Below, one piece after another: positions 1 through 9,118 of a stretch of 64,000 nucleotides of DNA. Every line of letters starts with the position of its first letter. Position 1 is the stretch's first letter. The position numbers and the translations under genes are program-made. The notes beneath the pieces are model-generated. The model worked only from the letters and a program-made list of their open reading frames with translations, was not told where the DNA came from and searched no databases. Origin of the DNA: Gordonibacter sp. An230 (GTDB lineage Bacteria; Actinomycetota; Coriobacteriia; Coriobacteriales; Eggerthellaceae); the NCBI RefSeq assembly GCF_002159915.1, contig NZ_NFJP01000004.1, positions 106,902 to 170,901 on the forward strand. The letters are read 5' to 3'.

Positions 1-124
1 GCTTCGAGATGGCCTTGAGGTTGCCGTCGCAACCGCCAACGAAATCCACATGGGCGACACGCTCGCCATCGAGTTCGAGGTGAATGGCGCGCGAGCACAC
101 GCCGCGAGGAATATAGGTGTGCAT
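1..124 (-). CDS. TSCPD-domain protein, 5' part only
   Basis: The first 41 codons read MHTYIPRGVCSRAIHLEL and continue through GGCDGNLKAISK to the window edge. The spaced cysteines and the GGCDGNLK motif match the short four-cysteine TSCPD family (TIGR03905-like), whose biochemical role is not established; related domains occur at the end of some ribonucleotide reductases. An AAAGGAG ribosome site lies just upstream of the ATG. It follows recO by 22 bases and is probably the last gene of that operon. The 3' end lies outside the window. Confidence 0.75.
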   Translation of the reverse strand, partial: MHTYIPRGVCSRAIHLELDGERVAHVDFVGGCDGNLKAISK

Positions 125-146
125 GTTCGTCTCCTTTCGGTTAAGC

Positions 147-914
147 TTAGAACAACCCGCAGGTGAACAAAAAATCGAGGGACTTGAGGTTCGCGCCCAC
201 ATGCTCGCGAACCCAGCGCTGAGAGAACCTGAGCGCGGCGAAGGATGCGGACGGATCCACGTCCATGGCCTCTATCTCGGCGAACGTGGAGCCGAGAAAC
301 GCCCGGCACCATCCCAGGGTGGAAACGGGAAGCGCGACCGCCTCCACCTCGCCGCGGCACGCAGAGCACACGACGCCGCCCTCGCTGTACGACAGCGCCG
401 CTTCGTTTGCTGCGCGCAAGTCGATCACCCGCCCGCACACGGCGCACACGTCGAAGCTCGGCCTCAACCCCGCGAAGGCGAGCGCCTTCAGAAGATGGCC
501 GGCGACGATCGCAGGCGCGCGCGCCGCCTCGACGCGGCCCAAGCTCGAAAGCGCAGCGCGCGTCAGCGCGAACAGCCGAGGGTTCTCGAGGCCGTCTTGG
601 GCGACGCGGCCCACGAGCTCGGCCATAGGCGCGGCGCAGGCGGCGTGCTCCAAATCGCGGCGCAGGCGCTCGTTGCTCTCCACGAGGCGCGCCTCCTTGA
701 CGATGTCGAGGCTCCGGCCGCGAGCCACGAGCGCGTCGACCACCGAGTACAGCTCGAGGCGGGAGGAGAACGGGCTCGTCGGCTTGCGCGCCCCCTTCGC
801 GACCACGCGCAGCTGCGAGCCGTCCTCGGACAGAAGCGTTACGATCAGGTCGCTCTCACCGAGCTTCGTCTTGCGCAGCACGATGCCGCGCGCATCGTAA
901 GTGGGCTGGGGCAC
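147..914 (-). CDS. recO: DNA repair protein RecO
   Basis: RecO loads RecA at gaps and anneals single strands in the RecFOR recombination pathway. The 255-residue product has the N-terminal OB-fold (TYDARGIVLRKTKLGESDLI) and a C-terminal helical half with a four-cysteine zinc site (CAVCG, then CSAC about 26 residues later). The start is a GTG at 914, chosen because the reading frame upstream crosses into the previous gene and a GTAAGG ribosome site precedes it. That gene's stop is six bases away, so the two are probably co-translated. Its length is close to other RecO proteins, and era-recO linkage is common. Confidence 0.9.
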   Translation of the reverse strand: MPQPTYDARGIVLRKTKLGESDLIVTLLSEDGSQLRVVAKGARKPTSPFSSRLELYSVVDALVARGRSLDIVKEARLVESNERLRRDLEHAACAAPMAELVGRVAQDGLENPRLFALTRAALSSLGRVEAARAPAIVAGHLLKALAFAGLRPSFDVCAVCGRVIDLRAANEAALSYSEGGVVCSACRGEVEAVALPVSTLGWCRAFLGSTFAEIEAMDVDPSASFAALRFSQRWVREHVGANLKSLDFLFTCGLF

Positions 915-919
915 GGGCC

Positions 920-2449
920 TTACGATCCCGTGATGGAGGCCACCGTGTTGTCGGCGTTCCACACGATGGTGCCGGACACCGAGCGCGCCTCCAGCGGAAG
1001 CGTCACGCCCAGAAGCGTCGTGTAGGGCTTGGCCGTGATGGTGAACGACGTGGTCTCGCTCCCCTCGTAGGCCACCGCATCGCAGCTCGACACGAGGTAG
1101 TCGACACCGCCGATGTTGATCGAAGCGCCTTCGGAGAACAGGCCCCATGTCGCGCTCTCCAGCTCGGCAGCTCGGGAAAGCGCCACGTTGACGACCACGG
1201 AGGCTCCGGGGGCCGCATTGGAGCCCGCCGCCGGATCGGTGCCGATGGCCGTCCCCGCCTCCACGCTCTCGTCGTAGACATAGGAAACCGCAGCGGAGAA
1301 GCCCTTCTCCTCGAGAGCCGCTTTCGCCTCGTCCCACGTCATGCCCGTGACGTCGGGGATCGTGTAGGGAACCGCCACCGTCACGGTGATCGGCGTGGAG
1401 GCGGTCGCCTTCGTACCGGGCGCCGGGTCGATGGACAGCACGAGCCCCTCGTGCTCGCCGGACTCCTCCGTTGCGTACGTCACGTTCTCGAACCCTTCGG
1501 CCGACAGCAGGTTCGCTGCCTCGTCGCGCGGGACGCCCACCGTTCCCTCGGGAATCGAACGCGAAGCCGCCACATGGATGGTGACCTCCGTGCCCTCTTC
1601 CATACGCGTGCCGGCACCGGGATCCATGAGGAGCACGACGCCTTCGGTCTCGTCGGACTTCACCTCGAGCACGCGCACCGAGAATCCCTTTCCTTCGAGC
1701 GCGTAAACGGCATCGGTCTGCGTCATCCCCACAACGTCGGGGAGCATCTTGCCGCCCCACAGCTCAAGGCAGTACGTTGCGCCGGCAGCCGCGAGTCCGA
1801 GCGCGGCCAGACAGGCGAGCACGATGGCGACCACCTTGGCCTTGCCGCCCCGCTTCGCGTTCGCATCGGGCGCGCGAAACTCCTTCTGCTTCGGCGCGGA
1901 GTCGCCCTCTACGCGGGGCATCTCCATCGTGTCGCCAGAACGCCAGGAAGCGGCAGGAGGCACGTAGCTCGCATCGACAAGGCACTCGTCGATGCCCGTT
2001 AGATCGGCGCCATGCACGACCTCCTCGGCAGCCGGCCGCTTCGGCACGAAGGGGGCGAGATCGTCGGCAGCGCGTGCGACGTCCGCGCCCTCTTCCGAAG
2101 AACCCTCCTCGGAAGCGCCGGGAAGCGGGCCGAAGTCGTACGCGTCGCCGTTCTCGTCCACGTTCACGCCCGCCACATCGATGGAGGGCAGCGCCGAGGG
2201 GTCGAGGGGACCAGAGGCGCCCGCGCGGGCCTTCGACGGCGAGGGCGCAGGGTCGGAGCTGACGGAGGAATCGTCCTTGTCGCCTCCGCCGGGAACGGCC
2301 TTCGACGCACCCGCGTCGGCGGCGGAATCGGATTCGGCCTTATCAACGGCGGCGGCGAGCTCCGCGATCTTGCCCGAAAGCGGTAGACCGCAGTCGTTGC
2401 AGAACCGCGCGCCGTCGCGGTTCTCCGAATGGCAATGAGGACAGATCAT
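920..2449 (-). CDS. Zinc-ribbon, single-pass membrane protein with three PASTA repeats
   Basis: The 509-residue product starts with a zinc ribbon (MICPHCHSENRDGARFCNDCG). An acidic, Ala/Ser-rich linker follows, then one membrane helix near residues 205-228. Outside the membrane there are three PASTA repeats (LPDVVGMTQTDAVYALEGKG, a second beginning at VGVPRDEAANLL, and IPDVTGMTWDEAKAALEEKG) and a C-terminal beta-rich domain. PASTA repeats usually bind muropeptides or peptidoglycan, most often on Ser/Thr kinases. No kinase domain is present here, so a cell-wall sensing or scaffold role is inferred. The start at 2449 is favoured over one nine codons upstream because a GGGAG site sits ten bases before it. 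Confidence 0.75.
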   Translation of the reverse strand: MICPHCHSENRDGARFCNDCGLPLSGKIAELAAAVDKAESDSAADAGASKAVPGGGDKDDSSVSSDPAPSPSKARAGASGPLDPSALPSIDVAGVNVDENGDAYDFGPLPGASEEGSSEEGADVARAADDLAPFVPKRPAAEEVVHGADLTGIDECLVDASYVPPAASWRSGDTMEMPRVEGDSAPKQKEFRAPDANAKRGGKAKVVAIVLACLAALGLAAAGATYCLELWGGKMLPDVVGMTQTDAVYALEGKGFSVRVLEVKSDETEGVVLLMDPGAGTRMEEGTEVTIHVAASRSIPEGTVGVPRDEAANLLSAEGFENVTYATEESGEHEGLVLSIDPAPGTKATASTPITVTVAVPYTIPDVTGMTWDEAKAALEEKGFSAAVSYVYDESVEAGTAIGTDPAAGSNAAPGASVVVNVALSRAAELESATWGLFSEGASINIGGVDYLVSSCDAVAYEGSETTSFTITAKPYTTLLGVTLPLEARSVSGTIVWNADNTVASITGS

Positions 2450-2804
2450 GCTGACATACTCCCTCGCAAATGACACCTACAGCGTAATTGTAGCGGAAAA
2501 CGGCGCCCGCGCCCCGGACAAACGCCTGCCCGACCCCCATCGTGACAATACCTGCAGAACTACGGACCCGTTCGAAGGGCGAACGGGCAGAGCCGGACCC
2601 GCGCAGGGAAAGGCAAAGCACAGGCAGTCGACTTCGCCGGTGAGAGGCCCTCTCCTCCGGAAACCCCCTCGCGAGCCGTACGATCAGGCGCTTCCAAAGC
2701 GGCGCGAAGGTGCGGAGGTCGGCAAGCCCGATCCCTCTCGAGCCATTCTTCGAATCCGACGGCTCCTGCGCGCTGTTCGCCCGCCCCGAACGGAACGAAC
2801 GGCC
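2450..2804. repeat. Gene-free gap with a short inverted repeat (2567-2587)
   Basis: No convincing gene was found in these 355 bases between era and the PASTA gene. They contain a perfect hairpin, CCCGTTCG-AAGGG-CGAACGGG, at 2567-2587. No T-run follows on either strand, so it is not a standard intrinsic terminator. The PASTA gene could have its own promoter here, but none is obvious. Confidence 0.5.
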
Positions 2805-3719
2805 CTAGGCGCCTTCGCCATAGCCGAAACGGCGGATCTGGTTCGCGTCGCGCCGCCAGTTCTTCTTCACCTTCACCGACAGGTCCAAGAACACGCGCGT
2901 GCCGAGCAGCTGCTCGAGGTCGAGGCGCGCCTCCGTGCCCACCTGCTTGATGGCAGCGCCGCCCTTGCCGATGATGATGCCCTTCTGGCTGTCTCGCTCC
3001 ACGTAGACGACGGCGTAGATGCGGTGAAGGTCCTTCTTGCGATCGTAGGTCATCTCCTCCACGCTCACGCCGATGGCATGGGGCACCTCATCGCGAAAGG
3101 AACGCAGTATCTTCTCGCGGATGAACTCGGCCACCACCACCTCGATGGGCTGGTCGGTCTCCATGTCGGCGGGAAACCATGCGGGCCCCTCGGGCAGCAG
3201 CGACACCACCGTGTCGACAAAGTCCTGCACATGCTCGCCGGTCACGCTCGACAGCTCCATCACCGCGTCCCACGACCCTAGCCGCACAGCGGCGAAACGC
3301 TGCCTGTCGAGCTCGGCGTCGTCCACGAGGTCGATCTTCGACAGCACGAGGATCTTCTTCGAGCGGGTGCGAGAAAGCTGCGCCGCCACCCATTCGTCGC
3401 CCGTGCCCACGGGCTTGGACGCGTCCACGAGGAAGGCTGCCACGTCCACGTCTTCGAGCGCCTTGAGCGCAGATGTGTTCAACTCCTCGCCGAGCGCGTC
3501 GTGGGGCTTGTGCAGCCCCGGCGTGTCCACGAGGACGAGTTGGAAGCCCTCGCGGGTGAGCACCGCGCGGAAACGGTGGCGCGTCGTCTGCGCCGTGTTC
3601 GACGTGATGGCGATCTTCTTGCCCATGATGGCGTTCACGAGCGTCGACTTGCCGGCGTTCGGCCTTCCCACGAGCGTGACGAAGCCCGACTTGAACGGTT
3701 CGTTTGTTTCCACAGACAT
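2805..3719 (-). CDS. era: GTPase Era
   Basis: Era is an essential GTPase that binds the 3' end of 16S rRNA during 30S maturation. The protein (304 residues) shows the G1 loop GRPNAGKST, the switch TTRHR, G3 DTPG and G4 SKID. A C-terminal KH domain contains the GxxG-type motif IIIGKGGAAIK. The ATG at 3719 is preceded by AGGTGGAAAGG; an alternative GTG three codons upstream lacks a site. It lies 16 bases after dgkA in the conserved phoH-ybeY-dgkA-era order and is likely transcribed with them. Confidence 0.95.
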   Translation of the reverse strand: MSVETNEPFKSGFVTLVGRPNAGKSTLVNAIMGKKIAITSNTAQTTRHRFRAVLTREGFQLVLVDTPGLHKPHDALGEELNTSALKALEDVDVAAFLVDASKPVGTGDEWVAAQLSRTRSKKILVLSKIDLVDDAELDRQRFAAVRLGSWDAVMELSSVTGEHVQDFVDTVVSLLPEGPAWFPADMETDQPIEVVVAEFIREKILRSFRDEVPHAIGVSVEEMTYDRKKDLHRIYAVVYVERDSQKGIIIGKGGAAIKQVGTEARLDLEQLLGTRVFLDLSVKVKKNWRRDANQIRRFGYGEGA

Positions 3720-3735
3720 CCTTTCCACCTGCGTG

Positions 3736-4185
3736 CTATGAGGTCAGAATCGCCAAGATGGGCGGCAGGTACACAGCGCATGCCACCGCAACTGCGGCGA
3801 GGGACAAGACGAGCACGGCGCCCGCAGCGCAGTCTTTCGCGCGACGGGCGAGCTCGTGGTACTCGGGAGAGACGAGATCCACCACCGACTCGACGGCCGT
3901 GTTCGCGAGCTCGGCGGCTATCACGGATCCCACGCACACGAGCACGGCCGCCCATGACGGGCCATCGATACGCAGCGCGCACCCCAACACGACGGCCGCC
4001 GCAGCAACGACGAGGTGTATCTTCATGTTGCGCTGAGAGCGCGCGGCGTAGACGACTCCGCTCCAAGCGCATCCGAACGCGCGGGTCAGCGGAAAGCGCG
4101 CGCGCGATCCGCTCGCTTTATCCTCGTCGTTTCGGACGAAGCCGCTCGCCGTGCGCGCGGCCCGGCGGCGCTCCTCCTCGTCCAT
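3736..4185 (-). CDS. dgkA: Diacylglycerol / undecaprenol kinase family protein
   Basis: This small integral membrane kinase (149 residues) phosphorylates diacylglycerol or, in Gram-positive relatives, undecaprenol. Three hydrophobic helices follow a basic N-terminal region. The family signature is visible as AAELANTAVESVVD, which holds the catalytic glutamates and asparagine. The ATG at 4185 has a GGAAGGA site nine bases upstream. Which lipid it uses cannot be read from the sequence, and the undecaprenol role is inferred from the Gram-positive context. Confidence 0.85.
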   Translation of the reverse strand: MDEEERRRAARTASGFVRNDEDKASGSRARFPLTRAFGCAWSGVVYAARSQRNMKIHLVVAAAAVVLGCALRIDGPSWAAVLVCVGSVIAAELANTAVESVVDLVSPEYHELARRAKDCAAGAVLVLSLAAVAVACAVYLPPILAILTS

Positions 4186-4217
4186 GGCGCAAGGTCCTTC
4201 CACGGCGATCGTCGTCC

Positions 4218-4679
4218 TCAGCGCTTCGACCAGGCTCCGAGGATCTCGGCCTCGCGCCTCTCCATGACCTCGGCCTCGTCGTCGGCGACATGGTCGTAAC
4301 CGCACAGATGCAAAAGGCCGTGCACGAGAAGCAGGCTGACCTCCTCCTCGAACGTGGTTCCGAATTCGCGCGTCTGACGCGCCGCCACGTCGGGCGCGAT
4401 GACGACGTCGCCCAGCTCGAAGACGGGAGCCGCCTCCTGAGCCGTAAGCGAAAGGTCGTCATCGGCCCCATCGCACTCGAAGGACAGCACGTCGGTGGGG
4501 CCGGACTTCCGGCGATAGCGCTCGTTGAGCTCGGCGATGGCCTCGTCGGTGACGAAGCTCACGGACACCTCCGTGCTCTCGGGCTTTCCCTCGCGGGCGA
4601 GCACGAACTGGACGAGCTCGTGCAAGGGCAGTTTCTCGAGGTCGTCTTTGCGGTAATCGTAGTTGATCTGGATGTCCAT
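4218..4679 (-). CDS. ybeY: Endoribonuclease YbeY
   Basis: YbeY is a zinc-dependent single-strand endoribonuclease that takes part in 16S rRNA 3'-end maturation and ribosome quality control. The 153-residue protein carries the full zinc motif HGLLHLCGYDH near its end, preceded by the usual GDVVIAPDVAARQ strand-helix region. The ATG at 4679 starts five bases after the phoH stop, so translation is probably coupled. The longer open frame upstream is only the phoH region read in another frame. Confidence 0.93.
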   Translation of the reverse strand: MDIQINYDYRKDDLEKLPLHELVQFVLAREGKPESTEVSVSFVTDEAIAELNERYRRKSGPTDVLSFECDGADDDLSLTAQEAAPVFELGDVVIAPDVAARQTREFGTTFEEEVSLLLVHGLLHLCGYDHVADDEAEVMERREAEILGAWSKR

Positions 4680-4684
4680 GGTGT

Positions 4685-5641
4685 TCAAGCCTTTCTTTCT
4701 GCCCGATCGTAGGCCGCGACGATGGCTGCCACGAGCGAATGGCGCACGACGTCCTTGCCGGAGAACCCGCAAAACGCGATGTCCTCGATGCCGTCGAGCA
4801 CGTCGCGCACGCCCTTGAGCCCCGAGACGCCGCGCGGCAGGTCGAGCTGGGTCGCGTCGCCCGTCACCACCATCTTCGAGCCGAAGCCCAGGCGCGTGAG
4901 GAACATCTTCATCTGCTCGGGCGTGGTGTTCTGCGCCTCGTCGAGGATGATGAAGCTGTCGTTCAGGGTGCGCCCGCGCATGAACGCGAGCGGGGCGATC
5001 TCGATGACGCCGCTGTCGATGAGCTGGGTGGCGCGCTCCATGTCGGTCATGTCGAACAGCGCATCGTAGAGCGGGCGGATGTAGGGGTCCACCTTCTCGG
5101 TGAGCGTGCCCGGAAGAAAGCCCAGGCTCTCCCCCGCCTCCACCACCGGGCGCGTGAGGATGATGCGGCCGACCTCCTTGCGCTTGAGCGCGGCCACGGC
5201 CATGGCCATGGCGAGGTAGGTCTTGCCGGTGCCCGCCGGACCGATGCCGAAGGTGACGGTGTGCTCGCGGATGGCGTCCACGTAGCGCTTCTGACCCGCG
5301 GTCTTGGGGCGGATGGCCCGCCCGCGGTACGTGAGCAGGATGTCCTCGCGCAGCGCAGCAGGGCTGAACTCGGCCGTGCGCAAGAGGTCGATGGCGTGGC
5401 GCACGTACTCGAGCGTGGGCTCGCCGCCGCCTTCCACGAGCTTGATGAGGTCGGAGAACAGCGCCGTGAGCGACTGCACCTCGAGCGGGTCGCCCTCGAG
5501 CACGATGGTGTCGCCGCGCACGGTGATGCGGGCGGCGAAGGCGTCTTGCACGACATGGAGTATCTCGTCGGCCGGTCCCACGATGAGCGCCATGTTCACG
5601 CTGCGCGGGGCCGTGAGGGTGATTTGCGTCTGGTCTGTCAT
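4685..5641 (-). CDS. phoH: PhoH-like ATPase
   Basis: The 318-residue protein belongs to the PhoH P-loop family, predicted RNA-associated ATPases usually encoded with ybeY. Walker A is GPAGTGKT, and Walker B lies in FIILDEAQNTTPEQMKMFL. The N-terminal segment is the small domain typical of PhoH-like proteins (PhoL). There is no ribosome binding site upstream of the ATG, and an extended -10 element ends only seven bases before it. The transcript is therefore probably leaderless. It is the first gene of the phoH-ybeY-dgkA-era operon. Confidence 0.92.
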   Translation of the reverse strand: MTDQTQITLTAPRSVNMALIVGPADEILHVVQDAFAARITVRGDTIVLEGDPLEVQSLTALFSDLIKLVEGGGEPTLEYVRHAIDLLRTAEFSPAALREDILLTYRGRAIRPKTAGQKRYVDAIREHTVTFGIGPAGTGKTYLAMAMAVAALKRKEVGRIILTRPVVEAGESLGFLPGTLTEKVDPYIRPLYDALFDMTDMERATQLIDSGVIEIAPLAFMRGRTLNDSFIILDEAQNTTPEQMKMFLTRLGFGSKMVVTGDATQLDLPRGVSGLKGVRDVLDGIEDIAFCGFSGKDVVRHSLVAAIVAAYDRAERKA

Positions 5642-5647
5642 GAGGGC

Positions 5648-5656
5648 ATTGTACCA
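5648..5656 (-). promoter_or_regulatory. Extended -10 promoter of phoH, likely leaderless start
   Basis: On the minus strand TGGTACAAT ends seven bases before the phoH ATG. This places transcription initiation at or within a base or two of the start codon. No good -35 hexamer is seen 17 bases upstream, as expected for a TGn-extended -10. Confidence 0.55.
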
Positions 5657-5734
5657 CGTCGTCCGCCGAGCCGCGCGGGCGATACCGAACCGAGACGAAA
5701 CGGTCCGTCGCAGGATGCGGCGGAAAGCGCGACG

Positions 5735-6805
5735 TCAGGCAGCGGAATAGGCGTAGAGCGCCATGGTCTGGGAGATCACCTGGTCGACATCCCATGATTG
5801 ATCGGATCGCACGGCCGAGTAGGGATCGTTGATCCTAAGCCTCCCCTCGTCGTCAACACCGGTGATCACGAAGAAGTGACCGCCTTCGGTGAAGTCACCA
5901 GGACCGACGTTGCAGATGACGATCCGGCCGGCCGCGAGGGCGCCGCGCAGGGCATCGGCGTCTACGGTGATCTGCTCGCAGAAAAGGCCCAAGCTCGGTG
6001 CTTCGGCGACAAGGAAGGTTTGATCCGTGCCATCGAACTCCGTCTCGTAGCCGCCCTCGCGCGCACGCTGTCCCATGTCGTAGGGCGACAGATCGCCCTT
6101 GCCGGTAAGTCCCTGATAGACCATCGAAAGAGACGTCGGACAGCAGCCCGTGAGCGCGAAGGCCGTCGACGAGTACACGGTGCCGCCCCAGCGCACATCT
6201 CACTGGTAGAGCCGAGGAACCTCGCCCTGAGCAGGAGCGTCGCACGGGTCGGCCGTCTCGGCGGGGTACAGATCGGGAAAAGAGCGAACGAACGGCACCG
6301 CTAGCGGCTCCTCGGCGGCCAGCTTGAGAAGCTTGCGCTGCACGGCCTCGCCGTCCACGGCGAAAGCCTCCGGGTGCGCGGCGATCCAAGCCTCGTCCCC
6401 ACCCGACTCGGCCGCCTGAACGAGGGAAGCGGCAAGGTCGCCTCCGAGGATCGCCGCGAGCGCGGCCTCGTCCACCGGATCGGGTTCGGGCTCGGGCGCC
6501 GGCGCGACGGAGGGCTCGGGCGCCGGCGAAGGAGCCGAATCGGGCTCGTACGATGCCGAGCATCCTCTTGCGGCGAGGACGGCAAGGGCCAAAATGGCGG
6601 CGAATGCCGCGCCGAGCGCCGCAAGGCCCTTGGGACCGAGGCGTTCGGCAGTCCTAGACGCGACCTCGACAAGCGCGGACGCATCGAAGCGCGCGATCTT
6701 TCGACGCGGGGGGCTCTGACGCTCTCGCATGCGGGCGCGCCGGTCCTCGAGGCGCCGTCGAGCGAGTTCGCGCGTCTCTTCACGATCAGGGCCGATCATG
6801 GGCAT
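5735..6805 (-). pseudogene. C39-family peptidase gene interrupted by an in-frame TGA
   Basis: Read through the TGA at 6200-6202, this is one 356-residue frame. It has a basic cytoplasmic start, one membrane helix (near residues 48-70), a Pro/Glu linker, and an extracytoplasmic C39-like cysteine peptidase domain. The domain shows GCCPTSLSMV (catalytic Cys region), GGHFFVITG (His) and INDP. The family normally reads LLQWDxRWGY, and here it is LYQ-stop-DVRWGG, so a single G-to-A change turned a conserved Trp codon into TGA. A good AGAGGAG site precedes the ATG, which overlaps the mtaB stop. It is most likely a recent nonsense mutant; read-through or a sequencing error cannot be excluded. Confidence 0.7.
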
Positions 6806-8127
6806 CAGAGCTCCTCTGCGGGACATTCGGGCAGGCGGATTGGCACGAGAGACCCCAGCGCAGCACCGGGCGGGGCGGCCACGCGATGATGGCTTTCGAC
6901 AGTGGCGAGACCGTCCTCCTCGACAAGGGCGAGCTCGACCGAACCCGCGCGCCGAGCGTAATCGGCGCGGCGCAGCTCGTCGGACAGCGCGCGCAAACGC
7001 GCGGCGCGCGCGGCCTTCGCAGCGGCACCTACCTGGTCTTCCCTCGCCGCCGCAGGAGTCCCTGCGCGCCTTGAGTACGGAAACACGTGGATCTTCGAGA
7101 AGCCGCAAGCTCGCGAGAGCGAAAGCGTCTCCTGGAAGTCCCCGTCCGTCTCTCCTGGAAAGCCCACGATGACGTCGGTCGACAGCGCGATGCCCGAAAC
7201 GCGCTCGCGCAGCTCGTGCACGAGCGCTAAATACGCTGCGGCGTCGTAAGGGCGCGCCATCTCGCGCAGCACCTTTGAGCTGCCGGACTGCAGGGGCAGG
7301 TGCAGATGGCGGCACACACGGCCCTCGGAACGCGCCAGCACCTCGACGAGATCGCCGCCCACATCGCGCGGCTCTATGCTCGAGATGCGGAAGCGCACGG
7401 GCGGCTCGTTCGGCGCGCGCAGATCGGCCGTCTCGTCGAGGAGCATTTCCAGCAAATCGGGAAGGCGCGTCTCTCGCGCATCGCAGCGGGACGCGCCAAC
7501 GTCGCGATACGACCCTAGATTGATGCCCGTGAGCACGATCTCCTTCGCGCCGGCGGCGGCGTAGGCGGCGCACTCGCGCACGACCTCGTCGGCAGGGCGG
7601 CTCGCCGCTCGCCCGCGGGCCACGTGCACGATGCAGAACGAGCACGCGTTGTCGCAGCCATCCTGCACCTTCACGCCCACGCGCGTGCGGAACCCCGTCC
7701 CAACGCGAAGGAGGGACGCACCGTCATGGGCCACGGGCACGGACGCCTCCTCCGCCGCGACCGCGTCGCCCTCGCCGAGGGTCGCTTGCGATGAGGACAG
7801 GGCGTCGGCCACTTCCGCAATGCGCTCGCGCAGCGCGGCTTTCCCCACCACCTCCACGCGATCGTCGAGCCCCTCGAAGAACGAAGGGTCGAGCGCGGCG
7901 GCGCAGCCAGTCACGACCACGAGCGCCCGGTCGTTCGCCCGCAGGGCGCGTCGGACGGCTTTGCGGGTCTTCTTCTCGGCCTCCCCGGTGACCGTGCACG
8001 TGTTGACCACGACGAGGTCGGCGTCCTCCTCGCGCGTCTCCCTGCCGCGCGCAGCGAGCAGCGCCGCCGCATCGTCGGACTCGACGCGGTTCACCTTGCA
8101 GCCCAGGTTGACGACGGCGAAGTTCAT
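6805..8127 (-). CDS. mtaB: tRNA t6A37 methylthiotransferase MtaB
   Basis: MtaB is a radical-SAM enzyme that adds a methylthio group to t6A at position 37 of ANN-decoding tRNAs. The N-terminal domain shows the first cluster's cysteines (NLGCKVN, VVNTCTVT, VTGCAA). The radical-SAM motif is CDNACSFC, followed by the HLPLQSGS and DVIVGFPGE signatures, with a C-terminal TRAM-like part. At 440 residues it is full length. The start overlaps the rsmE stop by four bases and the end overlaps the peptidase ATG, so it lies within the hrcA-dnaJ operon. Confidence 0.93.
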   Translation of the reverse strand: MNFAVVNLGCKVNRVESDDAAALLAARGRETREEDADLVVVNTCTVTGEAEKKTRKAVRRALRANDRALVVVTGCAAALDPSFFEGLDDRVEVVGKAALRERIAEVADALSSSQATLGEGDAVAAEEASVPVAHDGASLLRVGTGFRTRVGVKVQDGCDNACSFCIVHVARGRAASRPADEVVRECAAYAAAGAKEIVLTGINLGSYRDVGASRCDARETRLPDLLEMLLDETADLRAPNEPPVRFRISSIEPRDVGGDLVEVLARSEGRVCRHLHLPLQSGSSKVLREMARPYDAAAYLALVHELRERVSGIALSTDVIVGFPGETDGDFQETLSLSRACGFSKIHVFPYSRRAGTPAAAREDQVGAAAKAARAARLRALSDELRRADYARRAGSVELALVEEDGLATVESHHRVAAPPGAALGSLVPIRLPECPAEEL

Positions 8128-8918
8128 GCGCGCGCCATCCGATCGAGTTCATGGAGCACGAGCGCGGGAGCCACGATGCCGGCTGTCTCGGTGCGCAGGA
8201 TGGAGGGGCCCAGCGTGACGGCCGAGGCTGCAGGGTTGCAGGCGAGGAGCGCGTCGACCTCGCGCGGCGAAAGACCGCCCTCAGGCCCCACCACCACCGC
8301 CACGCGCGCGTCTCGCGGCGTCGCGGCGCGAAGGGCGAGACCCTTTCCTATCGCATCCTCCAGGCGAGCCGACGCCTCGGCCTCCTCCCAGCATACGAGC
8401 ACGACAGTCGCCTGCTCCAGCAGTCTGCACGCCTCGGAGAGCTCCACAGGCTCGCTCACCTCGGGAACCGCGCGCTGACCCGACTGCATGGCCGCGCTCT
8501 TGGCGATGGCGCGCCAGCGCTCGGCCTTCGCTGCAGCCTTCTTGCGGTCGAGCCTCACGACGGAACGCTCGCACGCAAGCGGGACGAACCCCGCCACCCC
8601 CAACTCGGTGGCATGGCGGATCACCGTCTCCATCTTGTCCCCCTTGGCGAGCCCCTGCACCAGCACCACGGTCGAACGGCCCTCGCCGCGCCCGTCGAGT
8701 CGCTGGGCGATGCGCACGAGCGGCAGCGTGTCGGAGAAGTCCACGATCTCGCACTCGAAGTAATCCTGCGAAGCGTCCACCACGGCGACGTGCTCGCCCG
8801 GCACCAGGCGCAGGACGCGCGCGTGCTTCGCATCGTCGGCGGCCAAACGCAGCGGGAAAGCCGCGTTCGACTCGCCGGCGAGCACCTGGTCGTTCAAGAA
8901 GAAATGGGGAAGCGACAT
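8124..8918 (-). CDS. rsmE: 16S rRNA (uracil-1498 N3)-methyltransferase RsmE
   Basis: RsmE is a SPOUT-class methyltransferase that modifies U1498 of 16S rRNA using SAM. The 264-residue protein has the N-terminal PUA-like segment (HARVLRLVPGEHVAVVD). The knotted C-terminal domain follows, with KGDKMETVIRHATELG, VVGPEGGLSPREVD and LGPSILRTETAGI. A GGAGAG site precedes the ATG. It is downstream of dnaJ, an order often seen in Gram-positives, and overlaps mtaB. Confidence 0.93.
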   Translation of the reverse strand: MSLPHFFLNDQVLAGESNAAFPLRLAADDAKHARVLRLVPGEHVAVVDASQDYFECEIVDFSDTLPLVRIAQRLDGRGEGRSTVVLVQGLAKGDKMETVIRHATELGVAGFVPLACERSVVRLDRKKAAAKAERWRAIAKSAAMQSGQRAVPEVSEPVELSEACRLLEQATVVLVCWEEAEASARLEDAIGKGLALRAATPRDARVAVVVGPEGGLSPREVDALLACNPAASAVTLGPSILRTETAGIVAPALVLHELDRMARA

Positions 8919-9118
8919 GTCTCTCCGAATCTCGCGTAGGTCAAAGCCCGTCGATCAGCGCAAAGGCTCCGCAACTTGACACTCCCAAGCCACGTGCGAG
9001 CGCGATGCGCAAACGCCCGAACCGCCAAGCGCGCCCGCGCACGGGAAGGGGCCGAATCGACGCCGCGGAGCGCTTGCGCGACTTCCGACATCGGCCCCGT
9101 CCCCAGCGACCGTCGGGC

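Noticed and set aside
2741..2775. TTCGAATCC resembling a tRNA T-loop
   Set aside because: The flanking bases cannot form the five-base T stem, and no acceptor or anticodon arm is present.
6200..6202. Reading the TGA in the C39-like peptidase gene as selenocysteine
   Set aside because: The conserved residue there is Trp, not Cys. The nearest hairpin loop begins about nine bases after the TGA, too close for the SECIS model.
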